A stretch of 64,000 nt of DNA from Bedellia somnulentella (Eukaryota > Arthropoda > Insecta > Lepidoptera > Bedelliidae), in NCBI GenBank assembly GCA_963576735.1, contig OY755187.1, positions 11,656,001-11,720,000 of the forward strand, in the 5' to 3' direction. Below are positions 43,127 to 54,223 of the stretch, piece after piece. Each line of letters begins with the position of its first letter. The first letter of the stretch is position 1. The notes beneath the pieces are model-generated. The model did no database searches. It was not told where the DNA came from and was given only the letters and a program-made list of their open reading frames with translations. The translations under genes and the position numbers were made by a program.

Positions 43127-44689
43127 TACATCTTAAATATTTCTTAAGTTATGAATACCTTGAACAAATACTTCTTTACTTACTGCATATCATTAGTTTA
43201 ACAACCATGTTCGTTCATTGATACATTTCAATGCAAAATAAAAACATAGAATTCAGCCAATGTTTCGCAATGAAAAAAAACAGCGAAGCGAAAGTGGTTT
43301 GCCGCGATTCTAGATATAGGTTCGCTTTGCTCGCTTCAGCTCCAAAATGAAACTAATAGAATAAAAGATAACTCTTCTTTGAAAGCAATTATACAAAGAT
43401 TTGTACTAACAGAACAATTTTAAAAATAAACTTACATAAATACTATTCCAAGCGCAAGACCGCTGTTACATAAATAATGGCACAGTTTGCTTTAACCACG
43501 AAGCTAAATCTGTTTTATTATCTCTCCAAAAGCATCAGACTATCACAAATAAAAGAATACGTATGAGGAAAAAAGTGAATCACAAAACGCAATTTGAATT
43601 CTATTCGTTATTCCTTTTATTTGTGCAGAGCACTAAAGATTTTTTCATATATACCCGCAAACCTTTACTGGCTCTTGAAATAATCTTTTCTACCGTAAAT
43701 AATGCCATTTATATTCAGAGCTGGTTTTCTCACACTCTCACTAGTTTGAGGCAAGAATAATTCAGTAATAAATAAAATGCGTCTCTGCAATAACTTTAAT
43801 GTAGATCAATGGAATAGTTTTATATAAAGATGTAGGCGTTTTGATGAAGATTATTAGTAACTATGTTTTGTCTGAGATTTGTTGCGAGTTGAATAATGTT
43901 TTTCTGTTGATCTCTTGTATCAAGTCGAAATATTATACATATGTTTTTTTACCATAGCTGTATAAGCACATATCAGCAGTAAGTAACAAACGTCATAGCA
44001 TAAGCTTCAAAAAAGCCAAAACCTTCCACGAACACGATAACGGCCTACAGCGGTTTTGGCATCAAATACGTTTTATCAATTTTAATAGGGCTAGTTAGTA
44101 ATCCGCAACACTAGTATCACGCACACACACTCATTTTCGCTCACTGTTGTACTGGTTTTTGGTCTAGCTGTCGTCTTTTGTATTGCCAATCTATAAGCGT
44201 AAGTATATGCGTCAATCTCAGACATAAGTATTCAATAATAAATCCATGGGTTTTATAAAAAGAATACAATAATTTTCACTTGCTGTTTTGTTCTAGTATG
44301 TACTTTCATATAGAATAAACCAACGCAGCAATCGCTGTTTTGCTATACAGTTAGTATAGTTTCACTCTTATTGTTTCAGGATATCTTAGGGATATAAAAA
44401 AATACGTCATATCAATTACATTGAAATTTCACCACGTCAAATAAAAATATTACACTGTTATTTAAATAGTGGGCAAACTGGAGAATTCAGAACGAAATAT
44501 GAGATGAAGTTTATATATTTGAGCTTATCTAATTTAAAATCGAGGTGAGAGCAGACCTTTAGTGTTGAACTATATACTTAAAACATACCCTTTTACTGTC
44601 ACTTTGTAACTGTTTTTAACTAATGAATATTAGAGAGAAAAAAGGTTAACATAAACGAACAAAGTAAGAAAAATTTACGTACCGATAAA
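43127..44689. other. Long stretch with no recognised gene
   Basis: AT-rich. 43969-43988 (CACATATCAGCAGTAAGTAA) matches a subterminal motif of the element at 29481-30616. A 65-codon frame at 43563-43760 has no motif. Confidence 0.4.
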
Positions 44690-44815
44690 TTTATTACTAT
44701 ATACACATATAAATATTATTCAGGAATAAGAAACAATCAATCACATTCATTACAGAAAATCTTGCCCTCAGAAAGATTTGAATCCACGACTTCCAGACCC
44801 AGAAGCAAGTTGAAA
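44690..44815 (-). mobile_element. SINE-B fragment
   Basis: AATAAGAAACAATCAATCAC, CAGAAAGATTTGAATCCACG and CTTCCAGACCCAGAAGCAAG match, on the minus strand, the head and body of SINE-B. Confidence 0.6.
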
Positions 44816-45535
44816 AGTAAATAAAAAAAGCGTTTATTAAAAAAAATTAAATTAAAATTATTTAAAAAATGCAGTGGTAGTTTTTTTTTACAATTGTTCA
44901 GCTTGCTCTACTTTGCGGTGTGAAACATTGTTTTAATTTCAGTAACATTATTTAATGTTAAATATAATTTATTTTCCAAAAAAGACTAATATAAAATTAT
45001 TTAAAACAATATTTTACATAATTCATAACATGTCTTCATCAAACAAAACTATGCTAATTATTCCAGAGTTAAATATAACAGTTAGCTACGAACCTCGTCA
45101 AATGCTTTCAAAACGGTAAAATAAAAGCTGCATTATATTTATTTAAGCTCGATCAGAACGTAAGATTGTCAATTTCTCAAACGTAAAATCGAAACGATGC
45201 TGAGCAAAGTGTAAAGGGGAATGTAAAACATTTTGAATCAGCCACGTGGAAAATAGAGAATGTAATTTATATTGCATAGACCCCTTTACCCTCTTGTATA
45301 TTATGAACTCCGTCTTAATACTTAGTTCGGAGAAATTACTTATATTTGATGTTTGACTAAATAAGAAAAGTTTGACTAGTTATTCAGTTAACATAACTCT
45401 TCGGTTTCAAATTTCTTACGGTATTGAAATTTAAACGAGCAAAAGATTGCCTTGGGAATTTGTCCTACAAATATTAGCTAGTAGCGTAGTAATACAAATA
45501 TCGACAAACAAAGTTATGATTTAACTCAAAACTCA
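44816..45535. other. No recognised feature
   Basis: AT-rich; no coding or repeat signal. Confidence 0.4.
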
Positions 45536-45712
45536 GCTCAAACGATCACGCTGTATATCCCCGAAGTTTTGCTTGGGCTCTAAACTCACGTGATAGGGGG
45601 CTGGCCTATCGCCATTTTGTACAAATACACTGTCACATGACTAAGTACTACTCAGCCATGTGGTTTTCCTCACTATGTTTTCCCTCACTGTTAACAACCA
45701 TACAAAATTAAC

Positions 45713-46118
45713 CATAAGCTTTTTAAACTATATATTAATAATATTTCTAAAACGTATATGTGTATTTTATTTAGGTATTTGTATTGCTTGTATTTTATAA
45801 AAGTATGTAGTTATATATGTATGTGTTCATATTCGTTAAATATCTATATTACTTTGTATGATTAATATATTGTTATTTAAATTAAATAAGTTAGTTTTAA
45901 GTAAGCTTAATAGATTATTATGTTTTTTTGGCCTTGTTTTGTGCATCTACCCAAATAATTTATTTATCGATCTCACCTTCCAAAGGTTGTCTGGAAGAGA
46001 TCGCTTTTAGCGATAAGACCGCCAATTGTACCTCACTGTAAACTGTTTGATCATATTATTATTTTTGTAAATTTGTGTTTGATGTGCAATAAACAGTTAT
46101 TCTATTCTATTCTATTCT
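45713..46118 (+). mobile_element. LINE 3'-end insertion with (TTCTA)n tail
   Basis: 3' UTR only, same family as 33199-34380. AATAAA at 46090 and the TTCTATTCTATTCTA tail close it. Flanks AAATTAAC at 45705-45712 and 46119-46126. Confidence 0.8.
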
Positions 46119-46139
46119 AAATTAACTACATATAATGTC

Positions 46140-47239
46140 ACTAATAAATAAAGAATAAATAAAGGAAAGAAAAATTTCGACACAGGCGGGAATTTCCCGA
46201 AATTTTTCTTTCCTTTATTTATTAGTAACTAGTAGATCGTCCCAGCTTTGCACGGGTAGCGTTGTTTTTTTAAATATATGAGGTTTCTTTCTTCAGTCAC
46301 TGCTCAAGCATTGTGAAATTCAGCGCAAAATGTTTTTAATTTATTAATTTTATAGCACTCCCTAAACAGTGTAGTTTGTTGATTTTGAATGCGCTTTAAT
46401 GAACGGTTCAGTATTTCCGTTTAATAGCAAATTTTGTAATAAAATGCTATGAAGTATTTATAACAATCTAGAAAAAAAATCATTACGTGATGTAGAATGA
46501 AACTACTGGCGCCATCTAGTATGTTATATGTAAATTAGTAAAGATTTGGTTTTGATCACGGGCGCGATGGCTTATTTTATGTATAATTTCGGTATTTGTC
46601 TATCGATTTCTATAATTCTTTTTTATTGAATAGGTAATAATGTTACCTTTTTTAAATTAGGGATGAGTGAGAGGTTTACAAACGTAAGAATAAACAAATA
46701 CAATCAGAATGTTCCGAACTGCTAAGCTATCAGGAATTACACGTGTTATTGTGAGTCAACCGTAAAAGATAGACATAAACTATTACGGTTTTTTTTTTAG
46801 ATAATTTTATGAAGAATATTTCCGTCACACATGATTTCTATGTGAGTTTAACCATTAAGGCTGCACACGCGACGGAAGCTTAAAAAATGGAGTAACATCT
46901 ACCGTTTTCCCAAAATTTCCCAAAATTCCCCTTTACTACTCTGCTGGAAAGTATACAAAAACCTGCGCAGGAGTATGAAGAATAATTGTACCAAGTTTCG
47001 TTAAAATCCGTCGAGTAGTTTTTGTTTCCATAAGGAACATACAAACCGACAGACAGACAGACAGACAGACAGACAAAAATTTTACTGATTGCATTTTTGG
47101 CATCAGTATCGATCCCTAATCACCCCCTGATAGTTATTTTGAAAATATATTTCATGTACAAAATTGACCTCTCTACAGATTTATTATAAGTATAGATAAA
47201 TCCCCACATGAGGTTTTCATGAACAAAAAGATTTAAATT
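46140..47239. mobile_element. SINE-T remnant (collapsed palindrome) with 12-bp target duplication
   Basis: Flanked by ACATATAATGTC at 46128-46139 and 47240-47251. AAAGGAAAGAAAAATTTCG... is followed within 20 bases by its own inverse, the same head-to-head layout as 32538-33043 but with the core deleted. The CCCCACATGAGG block lies beyond the Helitron. Confidence 0.7.
46229..47196 (-). mobile_element. Non-autonomous Helitron, 968 bp
   Basis: On the minus strand it starts A|TCTATACTTATAATAAATCT and ends CTACTAG|T, preceded by the weak hairpin CCCGTGCAAAGCTGGG. Removing it restores SINE-T sequence across the junction. It contains a (GACA)n tract at 47050-47075 and CCGTCGAGTAGTTTTTG; no gene. 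Confidence 0.8.
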
Positions 47240-47345
47240 ACATATAATGTCTTTTAAAAAAACAAACTGTGGAGGCCCGACCCGGGAGCTGAACTCTTAT
47301 CGTCTGCATGATAAGCGGTGTTCTACCCACTGAGCTGTCACGGTT

Positions 47346-48107
47346 GCTTTCTTTTTTATGTATTTATGAATGCTTCAAAATTTTCACAAATATTGTCGTA
47401 ATATATCGAAAATGAAGGTTAATACATGAATTTGTACCTCTTCAAATTGGAGTATTCATATCAAAGTCAAATAAATGGCAATCTGAAATTATTGCCAAGA
47501 TGTAAACATTTCGTTATTCGGCTCAACAACAAACGAAGGAATTCCTTTAGCCATTTCAAGCTTTCAGATTACGTAATATTCGTGTAAAATGAGCTAAAGT
47601 TGAATTCACGAAATATTTATTGTGTTTAGATTGTAGAATTAGAATTATAATCAAATTGTACTTGAGAAATAAATCGGTTAATAATTATTGACTTTGACAA
47701 GGTTAAAGTTAAGAGGTTCTCAATCTGTCGGTGTTTAATTACTCAATCATTTGAATAAATATTATATGTAGGTAATAATTGTAATTATCCAATGACAACT
47801 TTTTAAATTACTTACATGATATGTTAATCCCAATGATTATATATCTACAACCCGCGAAAGTTTAAAAAGTGCATTTGAATAAATGGTAACATTGTAGGTG
47901 AAACATATAGCAGTTCAGTTACTTAGTTCTAAGTTCGTTATAAAAAACCATTATATAAAAAGTTTTATCAAGCATTTATTGAACAATAGACTCTGATATT
48001 GCGCCTAACACTCCCAGAGCGAGAATTCCTTTAATAGTTTATTGGTATTATTTAAAAATACAAATATTTTGGAAATATAGGTTTCTCGATCCTTTAAGTT
48101 TCATTAT
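47346..48107. other. No recognised feature
   Basis: AT-rich; nothing supported. Confidence 0.4.
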
Positions 48108-48358
48108 AAACATACATACATACATATACTCACGGCTATAAATCCCTTGAAGGGGTAGCCAAAACTAGGGAACTAGAAATACATTAGCCAATTTTGGAAG
48201 TTGCGTGGGTAAAAAAATGGTGAAATAAAGGTCGTTGGTGATGGGTCTCCAATCGCATTGCCCAAAAACCACTTAAAAAAATACCATATCCTTAGTCGCC
48301 TCTTACGACACCTGTAGGTAGAAAGGGATAGTGACAATCTAAGCCGTCACTATACGGC
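48108..48358 (-). mobile_element. RN repeat, full length
   Basis: (CATA)n tail, CACGGCTATAAATCCC, GATGGGTCTCCAATCGC, GTCGCCTCTTACGACACC, and a CACTATACGGC end. It abuts DupR copy C as an RN copy abuts copy B. Confidence 0.8.
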
Positions 48359-49205
48359 ACTCACTTTTTTTAAAAAGGAAGAATATTATTCAGTCATTTT
48401 TTGCATGACTACATAGAATATTCTTAGAAAAACGAGGCGTTTTCTGAAGGTAAAAATGCGTCCGTCATATCTCGCAGTTTTATCTTAGTCTTGGGAGGCA
48501 TTAGAAAAATGGGCCAAAATGATCCTGTCTTGATAAAATATGTGTGAGAAACACCTGTGTCAAAGGTTCAAACGTCTAAAAGCTTTTACAGGCTTTTTAG
48601 ATTATTTTTTTTTGTTTTTAGTATACATTATAAAAGTTATAGACCAGTTTTTTCAGGAAATATTTTATTGTATATTACTGTAGAATGTGCTACGGTTTAT
48701 TTATAATATTACCTATTTATTGTGGACATTGTAAGTCTTCAACTTTTATTGCGTACACCAAACATTTAAGATGAACTGCGATATGAAAAACTATGTTGCA
48801 TTTTTCTATTTCAACTCTTTTGTTCCGATTTCAAATAGAACGCTCTGATGTATCGTCAATTTGTCAGTTTCGCTCAAAGCAATAACCGTGCACGAGATTC
48901 GACAAACATCTGGGTCGTTCATTTTTCCATTCGCTCATTCACACGACATCGATTTCAATCGTTGGCAAACTGTATTGTATCTATGCAAAGAGACTTTCTG
49001 CTACGATATAAGTTTCAAAATTACTTGGCAGCATATTGGTTGGAATAGGCGATATGAAAATAATAGGGCTCAATGCATCGAGTGTCGTTTAGTGATATTC
49101 TGCTTACATGAATGTGAATTGGTTACTCATGTGAAATGATTGCAATCTAATCGGTGGGTTTTGTGTAAACCAATGTTTTAGCAGTGTTATTTTTATACTT
49201 GCGTG

Positions 49206-49535
49206 TCCTTATATATTAAACGAGAGAGGGTAGATTTTGTGAACCAACCTGTTTCGCGATGCTAAGAGCTAGAAAATTGGTTAAGGTATCAAATTGAAGG
49301 TCTCTATCTGAAGTTTTACCGAAAACTCATACATTTTCCATAACTGGATTAGTTAACTTGTTCGCGATTTATTAATTGTCAAAATTGGCCCATAGACTTC
49401 GCTGGAGTAAAAGCGCGCGCAAATGTGTCAGTCACGAGATTGAATTGATTCGCTCGCGAGCAATTTTCAATTTTGGATTTAACCCGGATGCAAAAAAGGT
49501 AGTCCACGCGGACATAGTCGCGGGCAAAAAGCTAG
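49206..49535 (+). mobile_element. Non-autonomous Helitron, 330 bp
   Basis: Starts TCCTTATATATTAAACGAG and ends ACGCGGACATAGTCGCGGGC then AAAAAGCTAG followed by T. DupR copy B has the uninterrupted site (TACGTA|TTATGAG), confirming insertion between A and T; the left A is now G in this copy. Confidence 0.75.
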
Positions 49536-49655
49536 TTATGAGTTATTTTTAACCACTCATAATGACTCTGTAGTTTCTATGAATAATAAAAGGATTAAGT
49601 CTCGAGTCAGCTTAGAGTAACATAACCCTTTCTTAGTTTTTAATATTGTATTGTA

Positions 49656-50407
49656 TATGTCGTAGTCGGATTGTATAATCCGCCGTTTTACGTTACGGCT
49701 AGCCGTTATCTAAAACAGTGCCGTTTTGTAATGCGGCGGGTCAAGCATTAGCTGGATTGAATGCGGCTAGATATAAAACCGCCGGTTTACATTCGGCGCC
49801 ATATGTCATTCAACACGGCTAGCCATAATGTATAAAAGCGAGAGATTAGCCGCCACTTTGAAGTTTTTAGTTCCGATTCTTAACACTCGTAGCGCTACCT
49901 GACATAACAACAACAATGGCAAATGGGTTGTTAAATTGTGAAGTTTTGAGTGAATTAAACTATAAAAACGATATAAATATGTCGGTTAACAGTGACTTTG
50001 AGAAATAATTTCAATACAGATTTAAAATACAGATAATACATCAAAGGTGTCGTTTTATACATTACCTAACCTAACCTAGCTAAATGTGACCTAGCTTTTT
50101 TTCCCCAGCAGGGGGCTTTCGCTCCCCGATCCACCCAAGCAGAATTTCAATTTTTATGAAGACTTATGATTTTAAATGGTATGTGAAATATTTTCGGACC
50201 TCCGATGATGGGAGTTAAAAAGTTATGTAAGAAAAAGCGCACCCGAGTATAAGTACGTTGCGGCTAAACGTGGGCCGCCTTATTGCAGAACGTATCGCAA
50301 TAACAATCCGGCTAATGCTTGAACCGCCGCATTACAAAACGGCGCTGTTTTAGATAACGGCTAGCCGTAATGTAAAACGGAGGATTAAACAATCCGACTG
50401 CGACATA
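49656..50407. mobile_element. TIR element (752 bp, ~104-bp inverted ends)
   Basis: Arms 49656-49759 and 50304-50407 pair with about ten mismatches (TATGTCGTAGTCGGATTG..., GGCTAGCCGTTATCTAAAAC). The flanks fit a TA target. The inside repeats GCGGCTAG/GGCTAGCC palindromes; no gene. Confidence 0.8.
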
Positions 50408-50639
50408 AATACGAGGTTATATACTATATACATCTTTGAGTGTAATCTTTAAAAGAATCAGATATTAAAGTCATCAAATACAATAATTAAAAAACGAATA
50501 ACGAATACACTGTGTGTGACTAATTCATAGCTACACATTTGTTTTTAAACATTTTTATAACTTAAGTAGTAATAAAAAAAGCAACTTGCATGTTAATGTT
50601 AGTTAATCCTAGAAGTATGTTAAAAAAACTTCGGGCCTT

Positions 50640-50690
50640 CTTCTTATTCTTTGGGGATATTCGGCGTTAACGTTTGAGTTTTTATGTTGA
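50640..50690 (+). mobile_element. SINE-A 3'-end scrap
   Basis: TTTGGGGATATTCGGCGTTAACG then TTTGAG, the SINE-A terminus only. Confidence 0.55.
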
Positions 50691-51206
50691 GAATAATTAA
50701 TGGAATACCTAATTAATATTGATATCCCTTTCGAGCTGATGTTTCAAACTACATCCAATTAATAATCCACCTTAAGAACGTATCACTACGTCCTAATAGG
50801 CCCTATTCAAACGCAAAGTCAAAGGGAAAATCATCGTGAAAATTTCCCAGATATTTAGCAAACTCATACCTCATTATCGTATCCCGAACCGCAGCGACAA
50901 TCTGTTAATTGAACCGGCACATATACAAGCGTGTGGCAGCCGAATAGCTGAACAGGGACAAATCAATAATTCGGGACAACTCGCTGACATCTGAGTATTA
51001 ACACACACCTAATAAAGCTGTGTACGGATCATGTGATAATTGAAACTCCTAGTTAATAGAACTGCGTACGGATTATGTGATCATTGAGACCCTAGTTAAC
51101 AGGTTGAAGGAGCGCTAAAATTTACTCGTTTTTAATAGAAATTGGAGGCAATCTTAAGAAAATACTTAAGTAAGAGAGAGATGAGAGATTTTTTAAATAA
51201 TGCACA

Positions 51207-51440
51207 TTGGCTATGTTAAGTCGGATTTGAATAGTATTAACTTATTTCTTTCTATGGGTTTCGTAAGAAGCTTGAATGATGCGGCTGGAGACCCATCACC
51301 AACAAGTTGAGAGGGCAAAAGATTATAAAATAAAGGATGGATATGCAACCATATTACCGACACACTTAAACAAATCGTGCGTATCGGTTGTGTAGTTGGC
51401 TTAGAATAGCACCAACCCATTTCTACGTCCGTATGACATT
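51207..51440 (+). mobile_element. RN scraps (two 5' pieces)
   Basis: 51207-51310 (GGCTATGTTAAGTCGG, GATGCGGCTGGAGACCCATC) matches the RN-like 5' piece in DupR copies A/B. 51383-51430 (GTTGTGTAGTTGGCTTAG) is a second 5' end. Confidence 0.55.
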
Positions 51441-51784
51441 GTAATTAAAACCCCCCTTTAACAGGTTTAAGGAGCGCCATCTTCTCGTTTAGAACTAACT
51501 AGAACTAACTAACTTAAAAGTGATTTGATTTGTTTTGAGAGTTTGATTTTGCGACAATATATCTCTGGCTCCCTTTTTTTGAGATTTAAAGCTGTAATTC
51601 TAAACATGTAGTAGACACGTGCAAGTTCACTAGTAGACATTAAGAAACAATATAAATCATTTTTTTAAAATCAAAGTATCACATAAAACATACGTTTAAT
51701 GTTTGAGTAGGGTAATATTAAGGAATTTACATGACTACTGCTAGTATGTTCATTGTATAGTTGTTCATATTAATTACATTATAG

Positions 51785-51865
51785 TTAGAGAGGTTTATCG
51801 GGATCAAACAAAGTGGCGACCGACTGTCTCTGCCTACCCCAATGGGAACAGATGACGAGAGTAAA
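51785..51865 (+). pseudogene. RTE-L extreme C-terminal scrap
   Basis: AGAGAGGTTTATCGGGATC, AAGTGGCGACCGACTGTC and TACCCCAATGGGAACAGATG correspond to the last ~25 residues of RTE-L. A 128-codon frame from 51842 reads on into SINE-B and is not a gene. Confidence 0.7.
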
Positions 51866-52126
51866 CGCATACAAAATATATGTTTGGAATGCGTTCAAAC
51901 AAAACCAACTATTCATTCTTTAATTACTTCTTCGTTCGATTTATTTTTGATTCTGCGATTATTATTTGAAGAGCGTATATTCCAGATTGGAAAACTGAAA
52001 ACAATACATTCAAATAAAAAGTCTAAACAAAAAGGCTCTTCAACGGGCAAAACAAGAAAGCTATTCAGATGGATATTCAGAAATGCATGCGAACAGAAAA
52101 GTCAAGTAAAAGCTGTAGTGACCGTA

Positions 52127-52370
52127 GACGATAGCTGTAGCCGAGTGGATAGGTCACTAGCTTCTCGGCCCGGCGGTTGCAGGTTCGATTACCGCCGAGA
52201 GCAATATTTATGTGATGAGCGTAACTGATTGTTTCTTTGTCTTAGAAGTTATTTAAATGTGTTTTATATAATATTAAGTATATCGTTGAGTTAGTATCCC
52301 ATACTACAAGTCTTACTTAGTTTGGGGCTAACTAGATCTGTGTATAATAAGTTCGTTTATTTTATTTATC
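52127..52370 (+). mobile_element. SINE-B (tRNA-derived), near full length
   Basis: A box TAGCCGAGTGG and B box GGTTCGATTACC (52136-52193), then TTTATGTGATGAGCGTAAC, TGTTTCTTTGTCTTAG, ATCGTTGAGTTAGTATCCC and TTTGGGGCTAACTAGATC. Typical Pol III head plus body. Confidence 0.75.
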
Positions 52371-52807
52371 TATGATTATTATTTAATGAAGTCTTAACAC
52401 AAATATAAATTGTAATAGTGTGTTCGACGACAGTTGCTATAACCGTACGTCTCTGGATATATGTATCTGAATTGAATTCTAGTTTAGTCCCTTTAAGGCA
52501 TCGTTTTACGTTTTTTAAGTCATTTTAGGACAATTTTTATAAAGGTATACTTTGATAGTACATGTTAATATAAAACCATTATTATTATTTATTCCACATC
52601 ATATTCATACATGTTTGTGATAAGTATGTTAGTTTCATGTACCTTAAAACATCGTAAATTTCAAAGAAACCAATACCCAATTCACCTACATGATAGAGAT
52701 CAAACGCTAATAAACATTTATAGCCTTTGAAAGTCACACCAAACCTCCATCACATTTATTAATCCCTTTGTATATTTCTCTAGTCATTATTGGTACATTT
52801 CAGGGAT

Positions 52808-52919
52808 ACATCTTTTCCCCACTCAACTTCCAAAAGTGGCTGAGGAATTTATAATTCCTTAGCTCTGGTTACCCCTTCTAGGGAAATATAGCCGTGAGTA
52901 TATGTATGTATGTATGTAC
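52808..52919 (+). mobile_element. RN repeat, 3' half
   Basis: CATCTTTTCCCCACTCAAC to GCCGTGAGTATATG(TATG)n. Confidence 0.8.
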
Positions 52920-53002
52920 ATTATACTACTTACTCTACAGGGTTTAGTAAAATTACAATCAATTTTCTTTGATTTAATGAGGTATGATTCAATGTTTATA
53001 TA

Positions 53003-53199
53003 CTGTGTACTGTCGGCTTAGAATAGCACTACCTAATTTTTTCCCATGGGTGATCGTAAGAGGCGACTAACATTTTTTTTAGTGATTATTGGGCGATGCG
53101 GATGGACTTGCCCCACTTACCTTCCAAAAGCGGTTAAAGAATTTTCTGATTCTGAAGCTCTGGAGACTCCTTTTAGGGATTTATAGCCGTGAGTATATT
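53003..53199 (+). mobile_element. RN repeat, internally shortened
   Basis: CTGTGTACTGTCGGCTTAG at the start, GGGCGATGCGGATGG in the middle, GCCGTGAGTATATTG at the end; part of the centre is missing. Confidence 0.75.
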
Positions 53200-54223
53200 G
53201 AATTGTATGGGTATGATTCTATACATACATACATACATACATACATATTCTCACGCCGTTAGTTCCCATTGGGGTAGGCAGAGACTATCGATCGCCACTT
53301 TGTACGATCCTGGCAAACCTCTCTGGCTTCGTTTACATCCATCAATCTTTTCATACATGCTCTTTTATTCTTCATACTGCGGACACCTGCCTTTTTGAGC
53401 ACATTTTCTATTTGATCCAAATGTGTCCTCCGAGGTCGTCCTCTACTACATTACCTTCCACATTGGCTCTATATATCTCTTTCACCAATTTACTGTCATC
53501 CATCCTCTCTATGTGCCCAAACCATCTCAACATTCCTTTTTCTATCTTTCTTACAATATCATCTTTTACACCACACCTTTCATGAATCACATCATTCCTC
53601 ACACGATCACATAACCTTACATTACACACTTTTCTGAGGGATCTCATTTCTACTGCATTCACTCTACTTTCGTGCTTCTTCTGCCACACCCAACATTCAC
53701 TGCCATACATAAGCGTAGGAACGAGGACAGCATCATGCACAGCCATTCGGGCCTTTTCAGACACCGACTGACTAGACATTAGACTATCCAGTGCTCCATT
53801 TACCGCATTACCCTTTTTCACTCTTCTCTCGATATCTTCATCACACTTTCCATCCCTAGTAAACAAACTTCCCAAATATACAAACTCTTTCACTTGTTCT
53901 ACTTTCTTACCATTAATCTCAATCACGCATTTGATCATATTAACCTCTCTCTCAAAAACCATAGTTTTTGTTTTATCCACATTCACCCTCATTCCCTTTT
54001 TTTCAAAAGACGCACATGCAATATTCATCATCTCTTGCAGCTCTTCCACCGATGATGCAAGTAGCACTTGATCGTCGGCATATAAGAGGCATTTAATGAT
54101 GAATCCACCCATTCTCAGTCCATAATCACTTTCACGCAACTCTGTCAGACAGTCATCCATGAACAAGTTGAAGAGCCACGGGGAAGCTACACAACCCTGT
54201 CGGACACCCCGAGAGATCCCGAA

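Larger units (their letters stand above)
45536..47345 (-). mobile_element. SINE-A, outermost layer of a four-level nest
   Basis: Left pieces (45536-45712: AACGATCACGCTGTATATCC, GTACAAATACACTGTCACATG) and the right piece (47252-47345: GGCCCGACCCGGGAGCTG, CTACCCACTGAGCTGTCACG) are one minus-strand SINE-A. It is pulled apart by a LINE end and by a SINE-T that itself contains a Helitron. Confidence 0.8.
48359..52570. repeat. DupR copy C, old and heavily interrupted
   Basis: Blocks matching copies A/B: 48359-49180, 49545-49625, 50510-50625 (weak), 50735-51130 and 52430-52565. Between them lie a Helitron, a TIR element, RN and RTE-L scraps and a SINE-B. It lacks the solo LTR (empty site near 50618) and the internal RN, so it represents the older state. 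66- and 92-codon frames at 48848-49139 are not conserved as coding in copy B. Confidence 0.65.

Noticed and set aside
48848..49139. Overlapping 66- and 92-codon frames in DupR copy C
   Set aside because: The equivalent part of copy B (12188-12480) does not preserve the frames.
51842..52228. 128-codon plus frame
   Set aside because: Runs from an RTE-L scrap through unrelated sequence into the SINE-B head; no coding features.
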